A stretch of 64,000 nucleotides of DNA from Cryoendolithus antarcticus (taxonomy: Eukaryota > Ascomycota > Dothideomycetes > Cladosporiales > Cladosporiaceae): contig NAJO01000015.1 in assembly GCA_002077065.1 (NCBI GenBank), positions 434,001-498,000 on the forward strand. Reading direction: 5' to 3'. Both the position numbers and the translations under genes were made by a program. Shown here one piece after another: positions 52,801 through 62,009 of this stretch. Positions within the stretch are counted from its first letter, which is position 1. Every line of letters starts with the position of its first letter. The notes below the pieces were generated by a model. The model searched no databases and had not been told where the DNA came from. It was given only the letters and a program-made list of their open reading frames with translations.

Positions 52801-52986
52801 CACGCCGGCGGCAGAGTCGAGATCTCGCGCCCTTCGTGTGTCCATTGAGTCACGCTGTACAAGAGTGGGATAAGTTGTCGAATTTCTTCCAGCCTGCTTG
52901 CTGATCTTTGTCGATCTCACGCCGCTTCTTCGAATTTTGCTGGCGCGTACAAGCTAAACAGTGTTTCACAGTCGCTTGTCCTCACA
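49871..52986. other. 3.1-kb gene-poor divergent region
   Basis: Lies between the 62-residue gene (minus) and the GNAT gene (plus). Most open frames have shadow-like composition. A short tandem motif based on (A/G)TCGAGTCG(C) occurs near 50105-50140. The only protein-like stretch is on the minus strand at about 52450-52670, entered separately. No RNA gene or transposon was recognised. Confidence 0.45.
52450..52670 (-). other. possible exon or gene remnant
   Basis: The minus strand reads SFKVRLEYLLRALPFSDLAS, then RMSRSETRELYDLLIAIRDQ and GGDMACGRDGENI. It is preceded by a plausible acceptor (TTTGGTAG). The composition is amphipathic and protein-like. No ATG, upstream exon or downstream exon can be joined convincingly, although a Lys/Gln-rich frame (QQNSKKRREIDKDQQAGWKK) lies further upstream at about 52870-52945. 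It could be an exon of an unrecognised gene, a relic or chance. Confidence 0.25.
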
Positions 52987-53612
52987 ATGACTGACGGAAA
53001 TGAGGCAGCCCGACAGCCTACGATCTCCCATGCGACTTGCGAAGGTCAGAACATCCTACCAAATCGCACTGATATCGCTGTAACGATTACCCAGACATCC
53101 CCGAGCTTCTTTCCATGATCAACGAGCTCGCCACTTACGAGAACCACGCCTCCTCCGTGACAGCCACCGAAGAGTCCCTCACCCGTACGCTGACCCTGGC
53201 GCCCTTCTCCAGCTCAAACAGCGGCTACGCACGCGCCCTGATTCTCCGCCTCCCCGTCAACCGTACTACCTCCTCGGACACACCTAACGCTGTAGCTGGC
53301 TTCGCATTGTACTTCAACAACTACAGCACGTGGCGCGGTAAGCAGGGCATCTACCTCGAAGACTTGTTCGTGCGGCCACAGTATCGGAAACACGGGTATG
53401 GGAGAGTGCTGATACAGCAGCTTGCGAAGCTTGTACTGGAGCAGGATGGAGGGAGGTTGGACTTTCAGTGTCTGGCGTGGAATGAGCTGGCACTGGGTTT
53501 CTACAGAAGTTTGGGGCTACAGGTAAGTGACCAATGGGTCAATGTGAGGGGAGATGGGGAGGGGTTGAAGGAATTGGCAGCACGGGAGCTTGAAGCGAAC
53601 GTGGTAGATTGA
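52987..53612 (+). CDS. GNAT acetyltransferase, diamine/SSAT-like, 191 aa
   Basis: Exon 1 (52987-53044) begins MTDGNEAARQPTISHATCE. A 50-nt intron (GTCAGA-CAG) joins exon 2 (53095-53612) to give CEDIPELLSMINELATYENH, the normal first helix of spermidine/diamine acetyltransferases. Conserved parts are GFALYFNNYSTWRGKQGIYLEDLFV, VRPQYRKHGYGRVLIQQLAK (acetyl-CoA pyrophosphate loop RKHGYG) and WNELALGFYRSLGLQ. Starting at the later Met (53115) would lose the first helix. The likely acceptor is a small polyamine or amine; exact substrate is not readable. The protein is probably cytosolic, with no targeting signal. Length is normal for the family. Confidence 0.88.
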
Positions 53613-53833
53613 GTGAGAGGTCGGGAAAGCGTATGATATGCGTTCTGGACGCCCGAAAGAAGAGCGAGCTAGAGGACGTCCGCGTAGAAGGTAGGGCAGT
53701 CTAGGTCTTTCTGCGGTTCAGGCCTTTTATGTGCAGGCTTCAGCGCATCTGCATATTGAGAGAAACATAGCGCCGTATACATTCTCCTTCTACGCACTGC
53801 AGAAAATCTCGATCTCCTCAACACGATACAGCT

Positions 53834-54952
53834 ATGGCGTGGCGACAAAATATGAACATTGACCCCAATCTGGCCATCCCAACTCCTCTATCTGATCGCA
53901 ACCACAGGTTCTTCAAGCTCTGTTACCACGACTCCGCGAGTGTACAAGTCCTCTGCGTTTGCTACCCGCCAGGAACATCCGTTGTGCTAGCCCTCCAGGC
54001 AGAACTCGCTCGACAGAACCTCTACGGCACGGCAGTGTGGCATTACCCAACCGACAGCCACAAGGAAGTAAGCGGTCTGGAGGAACTCGAAACATCTTCA
54101 GAAGGGCTACGAGAGACGCTTCTGGGTCTGCACCTGGAGAAGCCTGAGCAGGAGTATGAGGAAGATGATCAAATGGTGGTCGAGAATCAGACAGTACCCG
54201 AGGAGGATGATCAAGCAGAAGACGATCAGAGTCGCGAAGAGATTTTGTATGACTCCGACGAGGCATCGGAATACGTTCGAACGCCAGTCAGAACGAGGCG
54301 CACAGCTCTAGAGCAAGAGCAAGATATTGCGGAGCAGGCTGATCAGCTAAATGTGCCTGATGAGACGCTCCTGCGGAGGAACAGAGCCAGGAGTAGCGGA
54401 CGCAGGGAGCGAGGTATGCAGGGAGCATCTACTCATACATCAGCCTACGAAGGCGCATTGAGGCTCTTGAATCCTGCACTGTTTGTTGAGCCGGACAGGC
54501 AGCGAGCGCAGGCCGCTGCGGAGCGAAATGGTGAGCCGATTTTGCCTTATGAGAGACCATCGGAAAGGGGGAGCTCGAGAGCCAGTGGACACGGGGTGCG
54601 AGAGATGGAGAGAGTGTCTACGCATCCATCGGCCTACGAAGGCGCCTTAAGGCTTTTGGATCCTGCGCTCTTTGCTAAGTCAAAACAGCCAAAATCTGAA
54701 TCTGCTGATCGCAAGAGGAAAGCTGCGCCTTTGCAGCAACCAGGGAGCGGACAGAAGAAGGTCCGATTTGGCAATGATGTGCGAGGAGGAAGAGATCGGG
54801 ACCAAGAGGATGAGAACGAGGACGTGGAAGAGCATGAGTCTCACGGGAATGATGATGCTCTCGAAGTCGCCCCTCCTGTAGCCAGGGAGGTGATTGAGAT
54901 CGGCAGCTCTGAGTCAGAGGGAAGCAGCGAGGAAGAGGCTGGGCCGATGTAA
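53834..54952 (+). CDS. acidic protein with duplicated module and SUMO-interaction-like tail, 372 aa
   Basis: Single exon from ATG to TAA. Residues 1-70 look folded (HRFFKLCYHDSASVQVLCVCYPPG, ELARQNLYGTAVWHYP). A very acidic middle follows (EYEEDDQMVVENQTVPEEDDQ, LYDSDEASEY). A module beginning STHTSAYEGALRLLNPALF near residue 199 recurs as STHPSAYEGALRLLDPALF near residue 262, 63 residues later, each in a basic context. The end has REVIEIGSSESEGSSEEE (353-370), hydrophobic residues followed by acidic/serine residues, as in a SUMO-interacting motif. Basic stretches RKRKAAP and GQKKVRF could be nuclear signals. No family is recognised. A nuclear scaffold role is only a suggestion. Confidence 0.78.
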   Translation: MAWRQNMNIDPNLAIPTPLSDRNHRFFKLCYHDSASVQVLCVCYPPGTSVVLALQAELARQNLYGTAVWHYPTDSHKEVSGLEELETSSEGLRETLLGLHLEKPEQEYEEDDQMVVENQTVPEEDDQAEDDQSREEILYDSDEASEYVRTPVRTRRTALEQEQDIAEQADQLNVPDETLLRRNRARSSGRRERGMQGASTHTSAYEGALRLLNPALFVEPDRQRAQAAAERNGEPILPYERPSERGSSRASGHGVREMERVSTHPSAYEGALRLLDPALFAKSKQPKSESADRKRKAAPLQQPGSGQKKVRFGNDVRGGRDRDQEDENEDVEEHESHGNDDALEVAPPVAREVIEIGSSESEGSSEEEAGPM

Positions 54953-55083
54953 GAGAAGGGATCTGCGATTGGCGATGATGCAGTGCGTACAGCGAAGGAA
55001 CGATTGGTGCTGCAGACTGTTGAGCCCGTTAGGGGTGTGCAATAAGCCACTGCTACAGGCGTAAGTCTTGACCCTACTCGGCA

Positions 55084-56982
55084 TCAGCGTCCGAACCCAA
55101 ACCATCCCTTCTTCTTCTCGGGCTCCTTCTTCTCTTCCACCTCATCAACTTCCATCTTCTCACTCTTGCTCTCCTTCTCCCCGACGTTCTGCCGACCAGG
55201 GTAGTCGACATAATTCCATGCCACGTCCAAGAAAAGTGGTTTCAGGGGCACAGGCTGTAGTGTCGGCGGGTACGTGACCAAATTACGCAGATCGACCTGC
55301 GTTCCAAGGGTCGGGTAGGCCTTGAGATGGTGGATGAGCGGAGCCGCAGATGCTGTGTTCTTGGCGGCTGCAGTGGCGGAGTCATCTTCGAGCTTGCGGA
55401 GCTCGACGAGAGCATGTGTCCGAGAGAGTTTGCTCGTGATGTGAGAAGTGAGCGTGGAGGTGTTCGATTTGGTCAGGTCGAGAGTAAGTGGCGCATTGGT
55501 CTCATCAGCTGTGTTGTTTTCCATGAGCGATATCGACTGAGTGTGGTCTTGTGCGCGCTTGACCAGTGCCAGGGCATTGAGGTGATTTCCCAGCAAGGTG
55601 TGCGAAGTGGCGATGTTGATGCACTTCAGTGCTCGAAAGTAAGCGCTCTTCGCGTCCAGCTCTGCGACAAACGTCTCGTCGCGCATAGCACCACGCAAAT
55701 CCTTCACGGATTCGATGGACTGTATCGCAGCATCGTACAACACAACTCGTTCGCGCAGACGTGCTAGCTTGCGCGATCGCGGCTCCGGCTGCACAGGGTA
55801 GGGCGTTCCATCCTTGCGCGTGCGTTTCGATTGCTTCTGGACATGTGCTGGGAAGTCGAGGCCATCGCGATCGCCGATCAGCACTCGGTTACGACCCACG
55901 CGCCACGAGACCAGATCATAGTTGACGGCAAGACTTGTGACACGCAGGTCTTGCATGCGAGAGTCACCTTCATCTACCCGCTCCTTTTCAAGTTCGTCTG
56001 TGGCATGCTTTGCAGCGTCTGCTGCGTCCTGCGATGCAATGAGGACATCGTCGTAGGCTGCAGCCTTGTCTCTCGAGCTCGCACTCGGATGCTCAGGCAG
56101 GTATGTCCGCAGCCGTGCCTCCGCAGTAGCCACACTTGCCAGTGCTTGCCCGATCGAGGAGTCCACAATGTTCGCCTTCCGGCCGCGCCACTGCACACTG
56201 CTCGGCGCTTCGACCACATCTTCCATCTTCGTGTCTCCATTCGTCTCCGCGACAGGCTTGTCCTTGAATGCCCACTGATCCACACTTTCCACATCCTTCA
56301 CTAAGTCGCCGTCCTCTTTTGGGAAGTACTTCCGCGCCACAGTATTCACAGCCACACTCCTACTCAAGCCCGCCTGATACGCCGCATACCTCAACGTAGG
56401 ATCCACAGTATCAGCCAACGAGTCCCGATACACGCCCTTCCCCTCCTTGGCTAGCAAAGCCGCATAGACTACTCTCGCCTCGCTCCAAGCCTTTACACAA
56501 CCCTCCCAGCTTGTCTTCCCCTCCTGCCCTTCCTTCTTCTCGCCTCCAGCCTGCCGCTCGAAAGCCTCGCTGCCTCTCATGCTCGCCGCGTAAGCCCTAG
56601 CTTCCAGCACATCCTTCGTCTCCGCCCCTGTCTCCTTCACCAATTTGACAACCTCCTCCGCATTTCTCGTAGCCTTAACAAGTTTGCTCAGTACCTCCTT
56701 CCTCGTGCTGCCCTTCAAGCCACCTTCATGCGTGGCTTTCATGGCCATTGCGTGTGCCCATGATCGCTCAGAAAGCAAGAGGAGCAGGTGGAGGAACTCA
56801 TGATTGGACTTGACGTCTGCGCCTGTGATTGGCTTCTTGGAGAACTTCTCTCGCTTTGGGGTTGTGCGGCCGAGTCGCTTGCGAAGGGCGAGGATTTGGC
56901 GGGAGAGTTGGGAGCGGTAGGCGGTGTGGTCGGCGATGAGGAGGGCTTGTCGCTTGGTGGAGATGAAGGTCGTGATATCCAT
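55084..56982 (-). CDS. srp68: signal recognition particle subunit SRP68, 632 aa
   Basis: Single exon from ATG (56982-56980). The start MDITTFISTKRQALLIADHTAYRSQLSRQI and LRKRLGRTTPKREKFSKK match the basic RNA-binding N-terminal region of SRP68. Mostly helical sequence follows (SWEGCVKAWSEARVVYAALL, YFRALKCINIATSHTLLGNHLNALALVKRAQ). The C-terminus, AYPTLGTQVDLRNLVTYPPTLQPVPLKPLFLDVAWNYVDYP, is the conserved region that contacts SRP72. A Lys/Glu tail ends KKKGWFGFGR. Together with SRP72, SRP68 binds 7SL RNA and helps target secretory ribosomes to the ER. Length is normal for the fungal protein. It is head-to-tail with the GH92 gene 200 bp upstream. Confidence 0.93.
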   Translation of the reverse strand: MDITTFISTKRQALLIADHTAYRSQLSRQILALRKRLGRTTPKREKFSKKPITGADVKSNHEFLHLLLLLSERSWAHAMAMKATHEGGLKGSTRKEVLSKLVKATRNAEEVVKLVKETGAETKDVLEARAYAASMRGSEAFERQAGGEKKEGQEGKTSWEGCVKAWSEARVVYAALLAKEGKGVYRDSLADTVDPTLRYAAYQAGLSRSVAVNTVARKYFPKEDGDLVKDVESVDQWAFKDKPVAETNGDTKMEDVVEAPSSVQWRGRKANIVDSSIGQALASVATAEARLRTYLPEHPSASSRDKAAAYDDVLIASQDAADAAKHATDELEKERVDEGDSRMQDLRVTSLAVNYDLVSWRVGRNRVLIGDRDGLDFPAHVQKQSKRTRKDGTPYPVQPEPRSRKLARLRERVVLYDAAIQSIESVKDLRGAMRDETFVAELDAKSAYFRALKCINIATSHTLLGNHLNALALVKRAQDHTQSISLMENNTADETNAPLTLDLTKSNTSTLTSHITSKLSRTHALVELRKLEDDSATAAAKNTASAAPLIHHLKAYPTLGTQVDLRNLVTYPPTLQPVPLKPLFLDVAWNYVDYPGRQNVGEKESKSEKMEVDEVEEKKEPEKKKGWFGFGR

Positions 56983-57183
56983 GTTTGGCGGGGTGACCAG
57001 TGATCAGGGAAGGGATCGCTATTGAAGACACGAACGCCGTCTGGCGTGCAGTGGTATAGTGGGATGGAATTCGAGGGAGTGGGGTCTGGGAAATCTTCAT
57101 GCCTGAGGCACATCAGACTCAGTGAGGACGGCGACGACATGATGAACTCTCTTGTCAGCCCGATGTTACGAAAGTATATCGGG

Positions 57184-59730
57184 TCATACTCCTTCGCTCC
57201 CCCAGTCCGTCGGCTCATCAGTCATCTCAAACTCGATCCTGCTCGCCTTCACAAGATCGTCATGCCTCAAGATGGGCCGTTCAAGCACCCGTCCATCAAC
57301 GCTCATACCCTTTACGAAGCTCTTCGTCTGCGCATCTGGTGCACTGATGACTAGGTCCCCCTCGACTCCCTCCTCCTCTCCTGCAGCAGCCTCACCCGAC
57401 AGTCTGATGCTCATCTCCTCAAAGAATGGCGCCCCCACGACATACTCCCCACTGGCAGGATTCAACGGATAGAACCCCAGCGCTGAGAACACGTACCACG
57501 CACTCATCTGCCCAAGATCCTCATTCCCACTTAATCCCGAAGACGTAGCATTATAGTTCTCCACTGCAATCTGCCGCGTCAGATTAGCCGTGAGGTACGG
57601 GTACCCTAGCGCGGAGTACAGATACGGCGCATGGTGGCTAGGCTCGTTAGTATGATCGTTCTGCCCTGTAGAAAAGTACTCGTCAAGCTTCGATTTCATC
57701 GCTTCACGGCTGCCGAAGAGTGAGGCTAATCCAACGACGTCGTGCATCACGTTGAAAGTGTAGATCCAAGCGTCGCCTTCAGTCCAGCCATAAGTCGCAT
57801 TAGCCCAGGAGCCGTTGGCGTTGCGGGACTGCATGAAGCCTGTTGCGTTGTTGAAGAGGTGACGGTAGTTGTTGCTTCGCTCGAAGAGGAAGGCAGCTGT
57901 CTCGTTGTCTCCCGCGTGGCTGGCGACAACAGCAGCGGCGTAGTCATCGAAGGCGTAGTCTAGTGTTCTGCTGCCAGCCTCGGCCCACTGGTCGTTGGGC
58001 ACATAGCCTTTCTCCATGTAGCCCGTCAATCCCGCTCGAACCTCCATAGGCGTATACCCCTCGCGATCATAGTACAGCAACTCCTCATCCCGTTCCGGCG
58101 GCTCAAAAGCGTTCTTCTTGACAGCCTCCCACGCCTCGCTCACGTTGAAACCTCTGAAGCCGTGTTCCAGAGCATTAGCAATCACAGCATCCACATGCGT
58201 ACCGATCATGATGTTCGTCTCCACGACATTCGCCCACATCGGCAGCCTCCCACTGTAGTCGTAGATCCTTAGTAGACTGCGCATCATACCGTTCACTCGC
58301 TCCGGCGCGAAGAGCGTTAGCAGACTGTGCTCAGCCCGGAAGGTGTCCCAGATCGACCAGGACTGGTAGTAAGAATCATTTTCGATGTGGACGGAATCTG
58401 TGTAGCCTTCATACCAGGTTCTTAAGCCGCCTGTAATGGTGTGCAGGGGCTCGGAGAAGTCTGCAGGGTATTGCAGGGCGTGAAATAGGGCTGTGTAGAA
58501 GATTGTGAGTTGGTTATGGGCGGCGGAGGTGGTGTTTGCGCCTTTGACAGTGACGCGAGAAAGCTTCTCGAGCCAGGCTTCTTCGAGGTTCTGGACTGCG
58601 GTGTCGAAGCTCAGAGAGGTTGGGGCTTCGATGTCGAGATTCCGTCGTGCTTGGGCGATACTGACGAAGGAGACGCCGGTGCGGACTTCGACTCGAGACG
58701 TGGAGGCCGAGAAAGTCACGTACGCGCCTAGATGCTCGCCGGTACCTTGCGTATGGTTTGCAGTCAGATTCGACCCATGCGCTATGCCATAGGATAGGAA
58801 TGGCTCGGAAAACCGGGAGACGAAGTAGCCACTGAAGTTTGGTGCGCGATGGGGACCCAGAGCGTAGTCCTGACGCTGTGGATTGGACCCAGAGACTTCG
58901 TAGTTGATTGAGTCGATGTTGATGTAGCCAGTCCAGTTCTGGCGAGTAGCTTGGATGAAGATATGCGGATTGAGTGTTGCACCTGCCGCCGTTGAGATAC
59001 CACCATGCTGTGGGAAGTCGATGCTCAAGTGGCCGACATGAGACGAGGCCGTCATTGCGACTTTGAGAGTACCGTTCGCTCTCGTTGCGCTGTCGGAGGT
59101 ATTGTAATTCGACCCCGAAGCGCCGTGCTCCGGTTTCTCGCAAGCAGGGGCAGCATCATTTGACCCCAGATGCAACTCACCGTCCCCGTGAGAATCTGAA
59201 CCATTTCTCTCATCTCGTCTCACCCTCCCATTCGCTCCCTCCTTTACCTCATCCGGCACTGCCTGGGCTCCACCTGGCACGGGCGAGTGCAAACACTCCA
59301 TCAGATCAACCCCTCCATCCACCGGCTCGATCTCCAGCTCAACCTCATACAAGAAAGCCTGACTACGTTCCCACAGCTTCAGCCTCCCTCTCTCCCCAAA
59401 CCCCGCCTTCACCTCCCCAAGCCCAGGCACCAGCACGACCTGCCCACTCTCTCCCATCCAGATAGCAGGCTGATGCGTAGCCTGGAAGCCATGTATGAAC
59501 GCATCATCAAAGGAATAAGGACACTGAGAGATGAAGTTCTCGCGCGTCTGAGGTGTCCAGCGCGTCATGGCGAAGGGCGGGGCGACGGATGGGATCATAC
59601 CACCGTTACTGTTGGGCGAGGGGCCGGAGGTGCCGATTAGGGGGTTGACATGTTGGAGGACATTTCGTGGTGTATGAGCTGCTGATACAGGCAGTAGAGA
59701 AGCAAATGAAGCGAGACGAAAGAAACGCAT
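57184..59730 (-). CDS. GH92 alpha-1,2-mannosidase, secreted, about 848 aa
   Basis: The chosen start (59730-59728) gives MRFFRLASFASLLPVSAAHT, a clear signal peptide; an earlier ATG (59802) would place it internally. The GH92 N-terminal domain has VNPLIGTSGPSPNSNGGMIPSVAPPFAMTRW and the catalytic domain has YYQSWSIWDTFRAEHSLLTLFAPE. MWANVVETNIMIGTHVDAVIANAL, YGWTEGDAWIYTFNVMHDV and SGLSGNEDLGQMSAWYVFSALGFYPLNP follow; NEDLGQMSAWY is the strongest family signature and carries a catalytic acid. Calcium-dependent exo-mannosidase acting on N-glycans is the known family role. Many NxS/T sites fit secretion. A stretch from 59180 to 59079 looks like an in-frame 102-nt intron (GTGAGT donor, GAGAG acceptor) that would remove 34 non-conserved residues. 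Confidence 0.9.
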   Translation of the reverse strand: MRFFRLASFASLLPVSAAHTPRNVLQHVNPLIGTSGPSPNSNGGMIPSVAPPFAMTRWTPQTRENFISQCPYSFDDAFIHGFQATHQPAIWMGESGQVVLVPGLGEVKAGFGERGRLKLWERSQAFLYEVELEIEPVDGGVDLMECLHSPVPGGAQAVPDEVKEGANGRVRRDERNGSDSHGDGELHLGSNDAAPACEKPEHGASGSNYNTSDSATRANGTLKVAMTASSHVGHLSIDFPQHGGISTAAGATLNPHIFIQATRQNWTGYINIDSINYEVSGSNPQRQDYALGPHRAPNFSGYFVSRFSEPFLSYGIAHGSNLTANHTQGTGEHLGAYVTFSASTSRVEVRTGVSFVSIAQARRNLDIEAPTSLSFDTAVQNLEEAWLEKLSRVTVKGANTTSAAHNQLTIFYTALFHALQYPADFSEPLHTITGGLRTWYEGYTDSVHIENDSYYQSWSIWDTFRAEHSLLTLFAPERVNGMMRSLLRIYDYSGRLPMWANVVETNIMIGTHVDAVIANALEHGFRGFNVSEAWEAVKKNAFEPPERDEELLYYDREGYTPMEVRAGLTGYMEKGYVPNDQWAEAGSRTLDYAFDDYAAAVVASHAGDNETAAFLFERSNNYRHLFNNATGFMQSRNANGSWANATYGWTEGDAWIYTFNVMHDVVGLASLFGSREAMKSKLDEYFSTGQNDHTNEPSHHAPYLYSALGYPYLTANLTRQIAVENYNATSSGLSGNEDLGQMSAWYVFSALGFYPLNPASGEYVVGAPFFEEMSIRLSGEAAAGEEEGVEGDLVISAPDAQTKSFVKGMSVDGRVLERPILRHDDLVKASRIEFEMTDEPTDWGSEGV

Positions 59731-60104
59731 GTTGGCGATAGAGCCCGGGATGAGGGAGTATAGGAAGGACTGTGCTTGATGAGAGATATACGAGAGTGCC
59801 ATGGAGAGCCTTCGCACTGGTACTTAGCTTTTGTATGTCGTTATACTGGTTTCGCAATGCGGATTCGCAGGATGGCGTCCGTGGTGCGGGGAAAGAACGA
59901 TGTTGCATCGCACTCCACCTCACAACCGCATAGCGTGTTCCTCTTCATTTAGTTTGTCTTTCAACGTCAGCTGCAGATTTGACGGTGGTGTTGCTTACAG
60001 GGCGACCAAAATGGAGCTTGGTGGTGGCTCTGAATGGAACTTGGGAACCGCCGCCCCGAACAGCTGGGTCTGATGCACCTTTCCTTCTGATATATAAATC
60101 CCCG
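59731..60104. other. intergenic, GH92 upstream region
   Basis: 374 bp between the GH92 start and the Spo7-like stop, both on the minus strand. It contains the alternative in-frame GH92 ATG (59802). No other coding or repeat signal was seen. Confidence 0.45.
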
Positions 60105-61472
60105 TCAGCTGTCCACAGATTCTTTCTTGATCTCAAGAGGCGGCGGCGATTCACTCGACCGATTCGTCTCATCGCTCCCTGTGGAAGACCCAGTACTCAA
60201 TTCACTCGTCCTCTTTGACAGTGTTAATGGTGAAGGTACCTCGGGCACGGCTTCCGCAGCCGACAACCTACTGGATCCAGCATAGCTGCCGACCTTCTTC
60301 GGTCGCCTCCCAGATCCGATCGAGCTCGGTAGACCAGCAGACGAAGCTGAGCTACCTCTCCGCTTGGCTTCGCGATCACTCGCGCGGCTATCAGTGCGTC
60401 TGTGTGTAGGCCGGCCTTCGTTGTCGGTGACTGGCGTTGCGGAGCGCGATGAAGAGCGCGAGTGGGCTTCAGGGCGAAGTGCGCGCTGTTTCTCGATCGC
60501 TCGATGGGTGATTGGCTTCTCCCTCAGCGCCAGCTTCTCGAGATCTAATTGCCGTCGGCTCTTCCCTCGAAATGCGCCCCAATGCACATTCCTCCATCCT
60601 CGCCAGCCGGTCCACCAAAGCCAGCCGCCTTCTCGTCTTGCAACTTCGCGCCTCCGTAGTTTCACCACTCTGCGTAGCTCCGCGCGACGATGGTTCTCTC
60701 GTTCCCAGTACTCTCCCCTCCAGTTCTCCCAGCCTTCGCGAAAGTCGGGACTGAACGGCTTAGGCAGCAACAACACTTTCAGCACATCCCCCGCAGGCGC
60801 GATATCTTCCTCAATCAGCCCGTGTCTAGCAGCATGCGCATTCCACGCATCCGCCTTCGCGCTCGTCTCAATGTCCTTCGGTAATACTTGAAAGTTCACC
60901 CGTTTGCTCTCGCCCCACCACCCAGCCCCTACCCAGCCCAGCAGCTCGCTCAAGAAGCTCCCTCGCACAATGATAATCTTGAGGTTAAATTGGCGGAGAC
61001 CGCGATTCGATGTAGAGACGAACTTCCGCGGCCATCTCACACCGCGTTCGTACATACCTGTAGCGTAGAAGAGACATGCTGTAACTACTCCACCACCCCA
61101 TGCCAACTTGTAGGTCGTCTCAAGCACCCAGTACACGCTGCCTCCTACGCCAGAGCCATCTTCGCGCGGCCGGAAGAACAGCAGCCACGTGAACAGCAGG
61201 ATCCAGGCACTCAGCACCGTGAGGAGTAGTAAATGGAGCCGCAAGCGAGCGCGGAGACTCAAATACTGCAGGCGGAGGGATGATTCGAGGATCAGAAGGT
61301 TGAGATAGATCTGCGCTGGGGAGGAGGGGAGGTTGTCGCGAGGATCGCTGGGGGCGTGGGGAGCGGTTGGGGAGGTGTTTGCGCTTGCGCGGGCGGACTG
61401 GGCGACTTGGGTGGGCGAGATGTTGGGGGGTGGTGCGCCTTTCACCAGCTGGTCGAGGTTGTCGCCGGACAT
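60105..61472 (-). CDS. spo7: Spo7-like regulatory subunit of the Nem1-Spo7 phosphatase, 455 aa
   Basis: Single exon from ATG (61472-61470). Residues about 50-150 hold SPAQIYLNLLILESSLRLQYL, the conserved Spo7 start, then two membrane helices, LHLLLLTVLSAWILLFTWLLFF and LAWGGGVVTACLFYATGMYE. FVSTSNRGLRQFNLKIIIVRG and VNFQVLPKDIETSAKADAWN follow, also family hallmarks. In yeast Spo7 anchors and activates Nem1 at the nuclear envelope/ER, and the complex dephosphorylates the lipin Pah1. The last roughly 180 residues are a basic Arg/Trp-rich patch (WLWWTGWRGWRNVHWG) and then a Ser-rich disordered tail. That tail makes it much longer than yeast Spo7 but is usual in filamentous fungi. Confidence 0.88.
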   Translation of the reverse strand: MSGDNLDQLVKGAPPPNISPTQVAQSARASANTSPTAPHAPSDPRDNLPSSPAQIYLNLLILESSLRLQYLSLRARLRLHLLLLTVLSAWILLFTWLLFFRPREDGSGVGGSVYWVLETTYKLAWGGGVVTACLFYATGMYERGVRWPRKFVSTSNRGLRQFNLKIIIVRGSFLSELLGWVGAGWWGESKRVNFQVLPKDIETSAKADAWNAHAARHGLIEEDIAPAGDVLKVLLLPKPFSPDFREGWENWRGEYWERENHRRAELRRVVKLRRREVARREGGWLWWTGWRGWRNVHWGAFRGKSRRQLDLEKLALREKPITHRAIEKQRALRPEAHSRSSSRSATPVTDNEGRPTHRRTDSRASDREAKRRGSSASSAGLPSSIGSGRRPKKVGSYAGSSRLSAAEAVPEVPSPLTLSKRTSELSTGSSTGSDETNRSSESPPPLEIKKESVDS

Positions 61473-62009
61473 GGCGGTGTTTTACCTGCGGGATTGGCGC
61501 GTTCACGGCATGGTCTTTGTTTGTCGCCTGCTGCTCGACTTCATAGTACGACAGCCGTCTCTCACCAAGGCTGTAGGCACGAAACTATCCCGTCTGTACT
61601 TTGTACGTTATCTTTGATATGTGGAATCCCATCGGCACCAACCTCCCTCCGAGCCCCGCGCGTGCCTGAGACCCTGCATCACAGCAAGCCTCGCAATCAG
61701 TCTCCCATTCCGTCATCTCGCAGTCACTCAATAACAATTTGTCTGCCTGATAGCGCCACCACCGCCCCGGATCTTTGCTAAGTCCGCTCCGCTGGGAGTG
61801 GGAACAACGAGATATAGACTGCGTGTGGGCGCCATTGCGGGCAGCTCAAGTCATTCTCGCCCACCACGTCTCTGAAGCTGCGCTCTCCCAGCGCCTCACT
61901 CCTTGCACTGCCCGCAGCCATACGATCTTCACTGTTTGTCGCTGCTTTCCTTCCAATATCGAGTTTAGGTGCGACAGTATCCTGCACGGCAAGTCGCCAC
62001 CAGTCCACC
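61473..62009. promoter_or_regulatory. divergent upstream region, spo7-like and lipase genes
   Basis: 537 bp between divergent ATGs of two lipid-metabolism genes, so both promoters should lie here. Local C/T-rich runs are present. No specific binding site is claimed. Confidence 0.5.
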
